Below, piece by piece: positions 14,764-14,844 of a DNA stretch of 14,844 bases. The notes beneath the pieces were generated by a model that saw only the letters and a program-made list of their open reading frames with translations, searched no databases and was not told the DNA's origin. A program made the position numbers and the translations under genes. Source of the stretch: Methanosarcinaceae archaeon (GTDB taxonomy: Archaea > Halobacteriota > Methanosarcinia > Methanosarcinales > Methanosarcinaceae); assembly GCA_020793555.1 (NCBI GenBank), contig DQIO01000291.1:1-14844 (forward strand), given 5' to 3'. Numbering within the stretch: the stretch's first letter is position 1; each line of letters begins with the position of its first letter.

Positions 14764-14844
14764 GAACTGATGCTCCGTTTTCTTTAATATAGGTCAATTG
14801 CTGTGACTTTCTTTTTAGCATCGGCACCCGCATGTACGCAGCAT

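Larger units (their letters stand above)
14547..14844. other. Unassigned GC-rich 3' region with two hairpins
   Basis: No gene is assigned here. Three short frames compete. On the plus strand one runs from ATG 14600 (GAAGGAG at 14584-14590) to a stop at 14768-14770, 56 residues and very basic at its start. Another runs from ATG 14697 to a stop at 14790-14792, 31 residues, rich in tryptophan. On the minus strand a frame enters from the right edge and stops at 14591, at least 84 codons. GC content reaches about 57% at 14601-14660 and 70% at 14741-14770, well above the rest of the window. Two perfect GC hairpins lie inside. I see no T-run terminator for pyrG. Confidence 0.4.

Noticed and set aside
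14600..14792. tRNA or SRP/RNase P RNA in the GC-rich region
   Set aside because: No T-loop sequence, cloverleaf pairing or known SRP or RNase P core motif is visible on either strand.

Overview
The window comes from a methanogenic archaeon of the order Methanosarcinales. The main evidence is a complete gene set for the membrane part of the F420H2:methanophenazine oxidoreductase (Fpo), including fpoO, the extra subunit known from this group, and the split fpoJ. Archaeal signals support this: TATA-like boxes 25-30 bases ahead of likely start sites, GGTGA/GAGGTG ribosome binding sites, and T-rich terminators. The low GC content and the absence of strongly acidic proteins suggest a mesophilic, methylotrophic relative such as Methanococcoides or Methanolobus. 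The genus is inference only.

Layout. Positions 1-269 hold a promoter and, on the minus strand, a possible gene start cut by the window edge. Positions 270-1230 hold a DUF22-type protein followed by a small protein with two zinc-ribbon-like cysteine sets, closed by a clear hairpin/T-run terminator (1242-1276). A 566-base gap (1231-1796) follows. It is rich in signals: a TATA box next to an 18-base palindrome, a 13-base inverted repeat whose arms lie 260 bases apart, and a second TATA box just ahead of fpoA. Positions 1797-11879 hold the thirteen-gene fpo operon, fpoA-B-C-D-H-I-J1-J2-K-L-M-N-O, packed with gaps of at most 15 bases or with overlaps, and closed by a strong terminator (11879-11909). 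A second unit on the same strand (12022-14546) has its own TATA box and encodes a Trm112-like zinc protein, a two-helix membrane protein with an N-terminal soluble beta domain (possibly DUF7524-like), and CTP synthase (pyrG). The last 298 bases hold no gene I can assign. They are GC-rich, contain two perfect GC-rich hairpins, and have three competing short reading frames.

How the genes work together. FpoB, C, D and I form the hydrophilic arm that passes electrons through iron-sulfur clusters to methanophenazine. FpoA, H, J1/J2, K, L, M and N form the ion-pumping membrane arm, with the key acidic and lysine residues of complex I in place. No fpoF (the F420H2-oxidising subunit) lies here, in keeping with its usual separate location, and no NADH-module genes (nuoE/F/G) are present. 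FpoO carries two similar four-cysteine modules and probably adds a metal or Fe-S site. The downstream trio shows no direct link to respiration. I found no CRISPR array, tRNA, rRNA, complete insertion sequence or defence system.
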